Shown here: in pieces, positions 8,255 to 16,139 of the stretch
Layout: each line of letters opens with the position of its first letter
How positions within the stretch are numbered: position 1 is the stretch's first letter
Assembly: GCF_003286075.1 (NCBI RefSeq)
Contig: NZ_QLUV01000013.1
Coordinates: 1-64,000 of the forward strand
Reading direction: 5' to 3'
DNA: 64,000 nucleotides
From: Paracoccus endophyticus
Lineage (GTDB): Bacteria > Pseudomonadota > Alphaproteobacteria > Rhodobacterales > Rhodobacteraceae
Position numbers and translations under genes: made by a program
The notes under the pieces: generated by a model
What the model was told of the DNA's origin: nothing
Database searches by the model: none
The model's input: the letters and a program-made list of their open reading frames with translations, nothing else

Positions 8255-9633
8255 ACCGACCCCCACAGGTCGTATTCGCCCGCCTCGTCCACCGTGACCG
8301 TCACCAGATCGCCGGGCGACAGCGTGTCGAACCCCCGGTCGATGAACAGGTTGCCGTCGATCTCGGGGGCGTCGGCCATGGTGCGGCAGGTGGCGCCGGC
8401 CTCGTCCACGCTGTCCACGATGACCTGCTGGCGCGTGCCGACCTTGGCCGCCAGCCGTGCCGCCGAGATGGCCTGCGCCCTGGCCATGAAGCGATCCCAG
8501 CGGTCCTGCTTGACCGCATCGGGCACGTGGTCGGGCAGCGCGTTGGCGCGGGCGCCGCGGACGTTTTCGTACTGGAAACACCCCACGCGATCCAGTTGGG
8601 CCTCGTCCAGCCAGTCCAGCAGGTACTGGAACTCGGCCTCGGTCTCGCCGGGGTAGCCGACGATGAAGGTCGAGCGCAGCGTGATGTCGGGGCAGGCCCC
8701 GCGCCAGGCGGCAATCTCGTCCAGCGTGCGGGCGCTGGCGGCGGGCCGCGCCATGCGCTTCAGCACGTCCGGGTGGGCGTGCTGGAACGGGATGTCCAGA
8801 TAGGGCAGCACCCCCGCCCCCCGCGCCGCCGTGTCCGCCATCAGCGGGATCAGGTCGCGCACATGGGGATAGGGATAGACATAGTGCAGCCGCACCCAGG
8901 CCCCCAGGGACCCCAGGTCGCGGGCCAGGTCGGTGACATGCGCGCGGTGGCCGCGTTCGGTCGCGTGGCGGCGGTCCAGCCCATAGGCGCTGGTGTCCTG
9001 GCTGATCACCAGCAGTTCGCGCACGCCCGCCTCGACCAGCCTTTCGGCCTCGCGCACGATGGCGTGGGCCGGGCGGCTGACCAGACGCCCGCGCATGTCG
9101 GGGATGATGCAGAACTTGCAGGCGTGGTTGCAGCCCTCGGAAATCTTCAGATACGCAAAGTGGCGCGGCGTCAGGCGCACGCCCGAGGCGGGCAGCAGGT
9201 CGATGAACGGGTTGGGCGACGGCGGCACGGCGGCGTGGACCGCGTCCAGCACCTGTTCGTACTGGTGCGGCCCGGTCACGGCCAGCACGCGGGGATGCGC
9301 GCCGGTGATATAGTCGGGTTCCGCCCCCAGGCAGCCGGTGACGATGACGCGGCCGTTCTCGGCCAGCGCCTCGCCGATGGCGTCCAGGCTTTCGGCCTTG
9401 GCGCTGTCCAGAAAGCCGCAGGTGTTCACGATCACCGCGTCGGCGCCGGCGTAATCGGGGCTTATCGCATAGCCCTCGGCCCGCAGGCGGGTCAGGATGC
9501 GTTCGCTGTCCACCAGCGCCTTGGGGCAGCCAAGGCTGACCATGCCGATGGTGGGCTGGCCGTCGCGGCGGTCAGCCCCAAAGGACGGCGCGGGGGCCAG
9601 GTCCGGCCGCAGGTTCGGAGGATTGAGGCTCAT
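8251..9633 (-). CDS. rimO: Ribosomal protein uS12 methylthiotransferase RimO
   Basis: A 460-residue radical-SAM methylthiotransferase that adds a methylthio group to the conserved Asp of ribosomal protein S12. The N-terminal UPF0004 domain supplies the auxiliary cluster cysteines C36 (SLGCPK), C72 (NTCGFLD) and C101 (TGCLGAE). The radical SAM triad is C168, C172 and C175 ([11 protein letters not shown]), followed by IPDMRGR, typical of RimO rather than MiaB. The C-terminus (about 390-455) is a TRAM domain. The ATG at 9633 is chosen because the conserved SLGCPK block should lie about 35 residues in; the frame is open far upstream only because of GC. Its stop overlaps the sulfotransferase start. 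Confidence 0.92.
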   Translation of the reverse strand: MSLNPPNLRPDLAPAPSFGADRRDGQPTIGMVSLGCPKALVDSERILTRLRAEGYAISPDYAGADAVIVNTCGFLDSAKAESLDAIGEALAENGRVIVTGCLGAEPDYITGAHPRVLAVTGPHQYEQVLDAVHAAVPPSPNPFIDLLPASGVRLTPRHFAYLKISEGCNHACKFCIIPDMRGRLVSRPAHAIVREAERLVEAGVRELLVISQDTSAYGLDRRHATERGHRAHVTDLARDLGSLGAWVRLHYVYPYPHVRDLIPLMADTAARGAGVLPYLDIPFQHAHPDVLKRMARPAASARTLDEIAAWRGACPDITLRSTFIVGYPGETEAEFQYLLDWLDEAQLDRVGCFQYENVRGARANALPDHVPDAVKQDRWDRFMARAQAISAARLAAKVGTRQQVIVDSVDEAGATCRTMADAPEIDGNLFIDRGFDTLSPGDLVTVTVDEAGEYDLWGSV

Positions 9634-9793
9634 GCCCGCGCATATAGCGACGTTGCGCGCCGACGCAAAGCGCCTGCGGATAGGACGGCGCGTTGCGCCT
9701 GTCGCGTGCGGGTGAGGGGGGACGGACGCGGGCGGCGGGCGCCTCGCGCAACCGTGGCTTTCCACCGCCGGCGCCGCGCGGCAGGATGGCGCC

Positions 9794-10285
9794 ATGTTCA
9801 GACAACCGCTTCTTGCCGCGGCGCTGGTGCTGGGGTGCCTTTCGGCCGCCTGCGCGGGACCGCTTCCGCCGCTGCGCGCGCCCGCGCCCTTCGCGGACCT
9901 GCATCAGGCCGCCGCGCAGGCCAAGCCGATCATGATCGTGAACGACAAGGGCGGGAACGTCATGGCCGCCGTGCAGCGCCGCGCCCGGCTTGAATCGTCA
10001 GGCCGCCCGGTCGAGATCCGCGGCTATTGCCGGTCGGCCTGCACGCTGTACCTGACCATGGCGAACGCCTGCCTGGGGCCAAAGGCGACCGTGGGCTTTC
10101 ACGCCCCGCGCCTGCCGGGCACGCGGATCATCCCGCCGCTGGTCGATCAGATCATGGCGGCCCATTACCGGGGCGGCATCCTGCGGAAATGGAACGACGA
10201 GTGGCGCCACAAGCTTGAGATGACCAAGCTGAGCGCGCGGCAGGTCAAGGCGCTGGACCCGCAGATCCGGCTGTGCCCGCGCTAA
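9794..10285 (+). CDS. Putative lipoprotein with a Clp-like GYCxSAC motif
   Basis: A 163-residue protein with a short signal sequence and a lipobox-like LSAAC (Cys at residue 20), so probably lipid-anchored. The mature part has [18 protein letters not shown] and VGFHAPR, a pattern I associate with small exported proteins remotely related to the ClpP/crotonase fold (COG3904-like), where the Ser and His could be catalytic. That link is tentative. ATG at 9794 follows GGATGGCGCC. It is divergent from rimO and convergent with the ABC permease gene. Function unknown. Confidence 0.65.
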   Translation: MFRQPLLAAALVLGCLSAACAGPLPPLRAPAPFADLHQAAAQAKPIMIVNDKGGNVMAAVQRRARLESSGRPVEIRGYCRSACTLYLTMANACLGPKATVGFHAPRLPGTRIIPPLVDQIMAAHYRGGILRKWNDEWRHKLEMTKLSARQVKALDPQIRLCPR

Positions 10286-10354
10286 GGCCCGATCCGCCGG
10301 CGGCCCGTCGTCGTGCCTGACCCGGCAGTGCCCCCCGCACCGGCGCGCCCCGGC

Positions 10355-11125
10355 CTAGTCGCGCAGCCGCCAGCCGGTCGCAAAGATCCACCGGATCGCC
10401 GCAAGGCAGATGGCGATCATCGCCGTCACCGCCACCAGCGACAGCCCGACGGGCACGTCGGCAAAGTCGAAGAACGACCAGCGGAACCCCGAGATCAGGT
10501 GCAGGACCGGGTTGAACCGCGCGATCGAATCCCATGGCCGCGGCAGCATCGAGGCCGAGTAGAACGCGCCCCCCAGAAACACCAGGGGCGTGATGACCAT
10601 CATCGGGACGATTTGCAACTGCTCGAAGTTGCGCGCCCACAGCCCGATGATGAACCCCAACAGCGAGAACGCCACCGCCGTCAGGACCAGAAAGGCCAGC
10701 ATCCAGACCGGATGCGCGACATGGACGCCGACGAAGAAAAAGCTGGTCAGCAGGATCACCAGCGCGATCAGCACGGCCTTGGCGGCGGCCGCGCCCACGA
10801 ACCCCAGCGTCACCTCGACCCAGCCGGTGGGCGCGACCAGGTATTCATAGATCGTGCCCGAGAACTTGGGGAAATAGATGCCGAAGCTGGCGTTCGACAC
10901 CGATTGCTGCAGCACCGTCAGCATCATCAGACCCGGCACGATGAACGCGCCATAGGCCACGCCCTCGATCGACTGGATGCGTCCGCCGATGGCTGCGCCG
11001 AAGACGATGAAATACAGCACCGTGGAAATCACCGGCGAGGCGAGCGACTGCCAGATGGTGCGGAAAAAGCGCGACATCTCGTGGTGAAAGATGGCTTGGA
11101 CGGACGGCCAGTTGATCGCGCTCAT
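10355..11125 (-). CDS. ABC-2 type transporter permease
   Basis: A 256-residue integral membrane protein with six hydrophobic stretches and the ABC-2 signature region (FVPG-like [15 protein letters not shown] near 85-100, and [16 protein letters not shown] near 185). This is the YadH/NodJ-like export permease type. Its ATG shares four bases with the stop of the upstream ATPase gene (ATGA), so both subunits are made together. The pair is complete as a minimal exporter, a dimer of each subunit. Substrate is unknown; YadGH-like pairs are widespread and mostly uncharacterised. Confidence 0.85.
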   Translation of the reverse strand: MSAINWPSVQAIFHHEMSRFFRTIWQSLASPVISTVLYFIVFGAAIGGRIQSIEGVAYGAFIVPGLMMLTVLQQSVSNASFGIYFPKFSGTIYEYLVAPTGWVEVTLGFVGAAAAKAVLIALVILLTSFFFVGVHVAHPVWMLAFLVLTAVAFSLLGFIIGLWARNFEQLQIVPMMVITPLVFLGGAFYSASMLPRPWDSIARFNPVLHLISGFRWSFFDFADVPVGLSLVAVTAMIAICLAAIRWIFATGWRLRD

Positions 11126-12048
11126 GCGTTCTCCTCCAGCAGCGCCATGAACACCTGCTCCAGCGACGATTGCCGGGTCGAGACGTCCCGCACCCCGACC
11201 CCGCGCGCGTTCAGGTCGGCCAGCAGGCGCCCGATGCCGGTGCGTTCCGCCCGCGCGTCATAGTCATAGGTCAGCACCCGACCGTCATCGGACAGCGACA
11301 GGCCCTGCCCCCGCCAGTCGGGCGGCAGCTCGCCCAGCGACCGGTCCAGTTCGACGCGCAACTGCTTGCGGCCGAACTCCTTCATCAGCTCGGCCTTGGG
11401 CCGCACCAGCAGCAGCCGGCCCTTGTCCACCACCCCGATCCGGTCGGCCATGTCCTCGGCCTCCTCCAGGTAGTGCGTCGTCAGGATGATGGTCACGCCC
11501 GCATCGCGCAGGTCGCGGACGACCTGCCACATCTCGCGGCGCAGATGCACGTCCACGCCGGCGGTGGGTTCGTCCAGAAACAGCACCTTGGGCCGGTGTG
11601 ACAACGCCTTGGCGATCAGCACGCGCCGCTTCATCCCGCCAGACAGTTCGCGCGTCTTGGAATCGCGCTTGTCCCACAGGGCCAGCGACCGCAGCAGGCT
11701 TTCCAGATAGGCCTCGTCCGGCCCCTCTCCGTAAAGGCCGCGCGTGAACCGGACGCTGGCCGCGACCGTCTCGAAGGGTTCGAGCGCGATTTCCTGCGGC
11801 ACCAGCCCGATCAGGCGGCGCGCGGCGCGCCAGTCGCTGCCGATGTCGTGACCGCCCACCCGCACCGTGCCGGATGTCGGCACGACCAGGCCGCAGATGA
11901 TCGAGATCAGCGTGGTCTTGCCTGCGCCGTTCGGCCCCAGCAACGCTAGGATCTCGCCCTGCTCGATGGTCAGCGACACGTCGTCCAGCGCGTGCGTGCC
12001 GCTGTCATAGCGCTTGGAGAGGTGGTCGATCTGGATGATGGCGGACAT
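11122..12048 (-). CDS. ABC transporter ATP-binding protein (YadG-like)
   Basis: A 308-residue ATPase: Walker A GPNGAGKT at 38-45, signature LSGGM at 135-139, Walker B VLFLDE ending at 160, and the switch His in [14 protein letters not shown]. The C-terminal 80 residues after the ATPase core are the extension usual for drug/polysaccharide exporters of the ABC-2 class. ATG at 12048 puts the conserved [11 protein letters not shown] at the very start. It is coupled to the downstream permease. A 177-base gap separates it from plsC, so it probably has its own promoter. Confidence 0.87.
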   Translation of the reverse strand: MSAIIQIDHLSKRYDSGTHALDDVSLTIEQGEILALLGPNGAGKTTLISIICGLVVPTSGTVRVGGHDIGSDWRAARRLIGLVPQEIALEPFETVAASVRFTRGLYGEGPDEAYLESLLRSLALWDKRDSKTRELSGGMKRRVLIAKALSHRPKVLFLDEPTAGVDVHLRREMWQVVRDLRDAGVTIILTTHYLEEAEDMADRIGVVDKGRLLLVRPKAELMKEFGRKQLRVELDRSLGELPPDWRGQGLSLSDDGRVLTYDYDARAERTGIGRLLADLNARGVGVRDVSTRQSSLEQVFMALLEENA

Positions 12049-12225
12049 GGCGCGGGCTCCGGCTGGCGGCGGCCCGCCAAGGGCTAGGCGGCGCAGGCCG
12101 CGATGTCCAGCGGCACGGGGCACGCCCGGCTGAGGGGGGGCGGGCTGCGCAAGGTGTGCCTTGTCCCGCGCGGGGATCAGCGGACGCAACCGGCCGCACC
12201 GGACGGGCTGCGGGGACCCGCGCGT

Positions 12226-13038
12226 TCAGGCCGCGGGCGCGGGCAGCGCAAGGCCCGCCTCGACCATCAGCCGGTCGGATGCGGCCTCGACCTGCGCCTC
12301 GACCTGCGCCAGCAGGTCGGCCGGGGGCAGACCGGGGGGAACGGGGGCAAGAAACTCGATCACCGCCACGCCCGGCCGGACCCGCAGCCCGTCGCGGGGC
12401 CAGAACATGCCGCAGTTGACCGCCACCGGCTGGCAGGGCAGGCCCGTCGCCTGATACAGCGTGGCGACCCCCGCCTTCCACGGGCGGCGCGCGCCGGGCA
12501 GCGTGCGCGTGCCCTCGGGATAGATGATCAGCTGGCCCAGGCCCTGCGCCATCGCGGCATTCACCGCCCGGATCATGGCGCCGCGCGCCTCGGCCCCGCG
12601 GCCCCGGTCGATGGGGACCGATCCCACCTCGCGTGCGAACCAGCCCATGATCGGCACGCGCATGATTTCCTTTTTCATGATGAACGCGCGCTGCGGGCAG
12701 GCGTGGGAAATCGCCAGGATGTCCAGAAAGCTCTGGTGCTTGGCCGCGACGATGCAGTCGGCCGCGGGGGGCGTGCCCCGCACCTCGACCCGCACGCCGA
12801 AATGCCAGCGCGCTGCGCGCAGCATATGGGCGATCCAGACCGTCGCCACCCGCTGCGCGCCCTGTCGCCCGCCGGTCAGCGCCTTGGGCAGGCCCCACAG
12901 CCCCAGAACCAGCGTGGCCAGGCCGACGTGCAGGTAATACGTCGCGGACCGCAGCCACCACAGCGGCCCCAGCCGCCCCGGCCGGTATCCCGGACGCCCG
13001 GCAGGGGCCGGCGCGCTGTCGGACACGGCGGCCGGCAT
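12226..13038 (-). CDS. plsC: 1-acyl-sn-glycerol-3-phosphate acyltransferase (PlsC family)
   Basis: A 270-residue membrane-associated acyltransferase that should make phosphatidic acid from lysophosphatidic acid. The catalytic HX4D motif is H101-D106 (HQSFLD) and the glycerophosphate-binding YPEGTR is at 173-178; a hydrophobic segment lies at about 38-52. The ATG at 13038 overlaps the ftsX stop as TGATG, making plsC the third gene of an ftsE-ftsX-plsC unit. That arrangement links divisome-controlled hydrolase activation with phospholipid supply and is common in this group by my recollection. A second plsC paralogue elsewhere in the genome is possible. Confidence 0.85.
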   Translation of the reverse strand: MPAAVSDSAPAPAGRPGYRPGRLGPLWWLRSATYYLHVGLATLVLGLWGLPKALTGGRQGAQRVATVWIAHMLRAARWHFGVRVEVRGTPPAADCIVAAKHQSFLDILAISHACPQRAFIMKKEIMRVPIMGWFAREVGSVPIDRGRGAEARGAMIRAVNAAMAQGLGQLIIYPEGTRTLPGARRPWKAGVATLYQATGLPCQPVAVNCGMFWPRDGLRVRPGVAVIEFLAPVPPGLPPADLLAQVEAQVEAASDRLMVEAGLALPAPAA

Positions 13039-14075
13039 CAGCGCACCTCGCGCAGCATCCGCAGCGCGGCGGCGCGGGTCGCGGCAAAGCCCAGGGCGGC
13101 CGCAATCGCCGGGATCAGCAGCGGCCACAGCCACCCCCACCCGCTGAAGCCCAGGCCGGTCAGAAACCCGCCCGCCGCCTGCATGTCAGGCAAGGCCCAG
13201 ATCGCGGCCATCCCGACCAGCGTCCCCACGGCCGCGCCGCCCGCCGCCCGCCGCGTGAAGCGGCGCACGAACGCGGTGGCGATGGTCAGGTCGCGCGCCC
13301 CGATCAGCCGCATGACCCGGATCACCTGCCCGTTCGCAGCCAGGGCCGCCTGCGCGGCCAGCGTCAGCATCGCGGCCGAGGCCGCCGCGATCAGGGCCAG
13401 CGACAGCCAGCCCAGCACCCGCAGCCGCCCCGCCGCCTGAATCAGCGGGCGGCGCCATTCCGTGTGATCGTCCAGCACCGCGCCCGGCGCCTCGCCCGCC
13501 AGCCGCAGGCGCAGCGCCTGCGGATCAAGGCCGTCGCCCTGCTGCACCTCGATCAGGCGCGGGACGGGCAGCGCATCGACCGGCACCTCGGGGCCGAACC
13601 ACGGCTCCAGCAGGGCGGCGACCTCGGCCGCCGGCAGTTCGCGCGCGGCGGCGACGCCCGGCGTGGTGGTCAGCGCGGCCATCGCGGCCGCCGTCTGGGC
13701 GTCCAGTTCGGCCGCGGGCGCCGACACCCGCACCGTCAGGGTCTGCGCCAGCCCCTCGGCCCAGCGGTCGGCCAGCCGCCCCGTGGCCAGCGCCAGGGCC
13801 AGCGCGAACACGGCCAGGAATGCCATCACGCCGGCGGTGAACATCGTCAGCCGCGCGGTCGCGCCGCTGGGGGGCACGATGCGGTCGGCCATCCCGGCCT
13901 CGCGTCCGATCAGCGCCCGGCCCAGCGTCCGCAGGTCAAGCGCCCGCAGATCGGCGCGGATGCGGCGCACCCGCACAGCCTTGACGCCGGCTGCGGCGTC
14001 GGTGCCCGCGCCGGCCGCTGCCGCCTGCGCGGGCGATTCCACTGCGTCTGCCGCAGGGATGTCGCCGCGGCTCAA
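13038..14075 (-). CDS. ftsX: Cell division protein FtsX
   Basis: A 345-residue membrane subunit of FtsEX, which relays ATP hydrolysis by FtsE to peptidoglycan hydrolase activation at the septum. Visible are a cytoplasmic N-terminus, a first membrane segment at about 88-108 (FTAGVMAFLAVFALALALA), a periplasmic loop of about 130 residues, and three C-terminal segments with the FtsX core including MRLIGARD. The likely start is a TTG at 14075 that overlaps the ftsE stop (TTGA). If instead translation begins at the ATG at 13893 (MADRIV), the N-terminus loses about 60 residues. It is downstream of ftsE and coupled to plsC. Confidence 0.82.
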   Translation of the reverse strand: MSRGDIPAADAVESPAQAAAAGAGTDAAAGVKAVRVRRIRADLRALDLRTLGRALIGREAGMADRIVPPSGATARLTMFTAGVMAFLAVFALALALATGRLADRWAEGLAQTLTVRVSAPAAELDAQTAAAMAALTTTPGVAAARELPAAEVAALLEPWFGPEVPVDALPVPRLIEVQQGDGLDPQALRLRLAGEAPGAVLDDHTEWRRPLIQAAGRLRVLGWLSLALIAAASAAMLTLAAQAALAANGQVIRVMRLIGARDLTIATAFVRRFTRRAAGGAAVGTLVGMAAIWALPDMQAAGGFLTGLGFSGWGWLWPLLIPAIAAALGFAATRAAALRMLREVR

Positions 14076-14746
14076 AGCTCGGCCCCCGCGCTTTGCAGCC
14101 GGCCGCCCGCGATCCGCAGCACCCGCGCCGCGACATGCTGCTTGGCCGCCCGGATCAGGTTGAGGTCGTGGGTGGCGACCAGCACGGTCTTGCCCGAGCG
14201 GTTCAGCTCGATCAGCAGTTGCAACAGCCGCATCGACATCTCCCAGTCCAGGTTGCCCGTCGGCTCGTCCGCCAGGATCAGGTCGGGCGACAGGATCACC
14301 GCGCGGGCCAGCGCCGCGCGCTGGCGTTCGCCCCCCGACAGGGCTGGCGGCAGCGCGCGGGCCTGGCTGGTCATCTGGACCCAGGCCAGCAGGTCGCGGA
14401 TTGCCTGCATGTCCACCGGCTCGCCCGCCAGCATCATCGGCAGGGCGATGTTTTCCGCCACCGGCAGATGATCCAGGAACTGGGTGTCCTGGTGGACGAC
14501 GCCCACCCGGCGGCGCAGCGCGGCGATGGCGTCGCGGCCCAGCCCCGCCACGTCCTGACCAAAGGCCACGAGCTTGCCCCCCGTGGGCAGCAGATCGGCG
14601 ATGCACAGCCGCAGCACGGTGGTCTTGCCCGATCCCGACGGCCCGGTCAGGAAATGGAACGAGCCGCGCGGCAGGCTCAGCGACATGCCGTGCAGCAGCG
14701 CGCCACCGCCGCGATAGCCGAATGCCACATCCCGCATCTCGATCAC
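14072..14746 (-). CDS. ftsE: Cell division ATP-binding protein FtsE
   Basis: A 224-residue ABC ATPase: Walker A GPSGSGKT at 35-42, signature LSGGE at 136-140, Walker B LILADEPTGNLD at 156-167, and the FtsE-like RLLQLLIELNRSGKTVLVATHD. FtsE pairs with FtsX at the inner membrane to control septal peptidoglycan hydrolases. The GTG at 14746 is chosen because a strong AGGAGGT lies 6 bases upstream; an in-frame ATG follows three codons later. It is the first gene of the ftsE-ftsX-plsC unit and is divergent from the zinc-ribbon gene. Confidence 0.9.
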   Translation of the reverse strand: MIEMRDVAFGYRGGGALLHGMSLSLPRGSFHFLTGPSGSGKTTVLRLCIADLLPTGGKLVAFGQDVAGLGRDAIAALRRRVGVVHQDTQFLDHLPVAENIALPMMLAGEPVDMQAIRDLLAWVQMTSQARALPPALSGGERQRAALARAVILSPDLILADEPTGNLDWEMSMRLLQLLIELNRSGKTVLVATHDLNLIRAAKQHVAARVLRIAGGRLQSAGAEL

Positions 14747-14917
14747 GCCCGCACCTCCTGGGCCGGTTCTTGTCCGGCCCGTTGTTCTCTCGGTCCGCTC
14801 GTCCTCGACCCACCGGGGGCCGGGCTGCTTGGCGACCGGACCGGGCGTTGATAGAACGTCCCGGCGGCAATGGAAACCACGGGCCGGGCGCGCGCCGGCC
14901 ACGACGGGAATGGACTC

Positions 14918-15949
14918 ATGCGGCTGGTCTGCCCGCGCTGCGGCGCGCAGTATGAAATCGACGATGACGCGATCCCGTCGCAGGGGCGCGACGTGGAATG
15001 CTCGTCCTGCGACAATGTGTGGCGGGCGACGCGCCCGTTCGATCCGGGTGCGCGTCCCGCGCTCAGCCGCCCGCTGAACGATTCGGTGCTGGAGATCCTG
15101 CGGCAAGAGGCCGCGCGCGAGCTGGAGGCCCGCGCGGCCGAGCGCGCCGCCGAACGTGCGGTCGAGCGCACGGCGGTCGCGCTGGCGCAGTTCCAGCGGC
15201 CGCGCACCGCCGGCGGGCCGGACATGCCGGCGCCGGAGGACGAGGGCCGCGCGACCGGCACCCCTGCGGCGCGGGTCGCGCCCGGTGATCTTGGCGTCGC
15301 GGACGGGATGCAGAGCGAGGACAGCGATGGGGCTGTCGGGTCGCCCGTGCCGCCGACTGCGCGCGACAGCGCACCCGCGGGGGTCCTGCGCGCCACGGAC
15401 AGCCCCCCCGCCGCGGCGCGGGACGAGGCGCTGTCCGGCGGCGCAGAGGACGCGATCCCGCGGCGCCGCAACCCGCCGGTCGCCGTGCGCCCCCCGTCGC
15501 CGCCCGTTGCCGCATCACCCGCCGATTCGCCCGGCGGCGCGCGGCGTGACCTGCACGGGGGCACGGCCGACCTGCCGGACGATCCCGGCGGCGCGGCCCC
15601 CTCGGCCGATCGGCCTTTGCCGCCCTCGCAGCGCGCAGCCCTGCCGCGCACCGCGCCTGACCCGGTCGGGGCGGCGGTGCCTTACCCTGCCGCGCATCCC
15701 GCGCCCCCTGCCTCGGCCCGCAGCCGCGCCCGCGCCCGCCGGGATGCGGGGTTTCACGTCGCGGTCGTGGTCGCGGTGGTCGCTGTTGCGCTGTATGCGC
15801 TGGCCCCCAGGCTGGCCGAACAGGGTCCGCTGGGCGCCCGCCTGCTGGAATGGCACGCGCAGGTGAACACCGGGCGCGACTGGCTGGCCGCGCAGGCGGA
15901 TCGGCTGATCGGGGACGGGACCACCACGGCAGAGCCTGCCGCCGAGTAA
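14918..15949 (+). CDS. Zinc-ribbon (MJ0042-type) single-pass membrane protein
   Basis: The 343-residue product begins MRLVCPRCGAQYEIDD and has a second Cys pair (CSSC) at 28-31, forming a four-Cys zinc ribbon of the MJ0042 type. Then come an Ala/Arg/Glu helix (about 55-90), a long Pro/Ala/Asp-rich disordered stretch, a single membrane segment at about 280-297 and a 45-residue C-terminal tail. The ATG at 14918 is preferred to one 16 codons upstream because the family starts right at the ribbon. It is divergent from ftsE. In this group such a gene next to ftsEX is recurrent by recollection, which hints at an envelope or division role that is not demonstrated. Confidence 0.8.
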   Translation: MRLVCPRCGAQYEIDDDAIPSQGRDVECSSCDNVWRATRPFDPGARPALSRPLNDSVLEILRQEAARELEARAAERAAERAVERTAVALAQFQRPRTAGGPDMPAPEDEGRATGTPAARVAPGDLGVADGMQSEDSDGAVGSPVPPTARDSAPAGVLRATDSPPAAARDEALSGGAEDAIPRRRNPPVAVRPPSPPVAASPADSPGGARRDLHGGTADLPDDPGGAAPSADRPLPPSQRAALPRTAPDPVGAAVPYPAAHPAPPASARSRARARRDAGFHVAVVVAVVAVALYALAPRLAEQGPLGARLLEWHAQVNTGRDWLAAQADRLIGDGTTTAEPAAE

Positions 15950-16139
15950 GCCGCAGGCCGGCGCCGTCCCGTCCTGTGGGCGCTCATCGCGCTCTGTCCG
16001 GGGGCGCGCGCCCCGCGCTGCCTGATGCCGTGGTCCCGGACTGCCGCCGTGCTGCCCGGCGACGCCCGCCCTGCCTCTGTCCTGCGCCAGCGATTCGGGG
16101 CTGGCTGACGCCACTGCCCCCATTCCACGGGCTGCGCCC

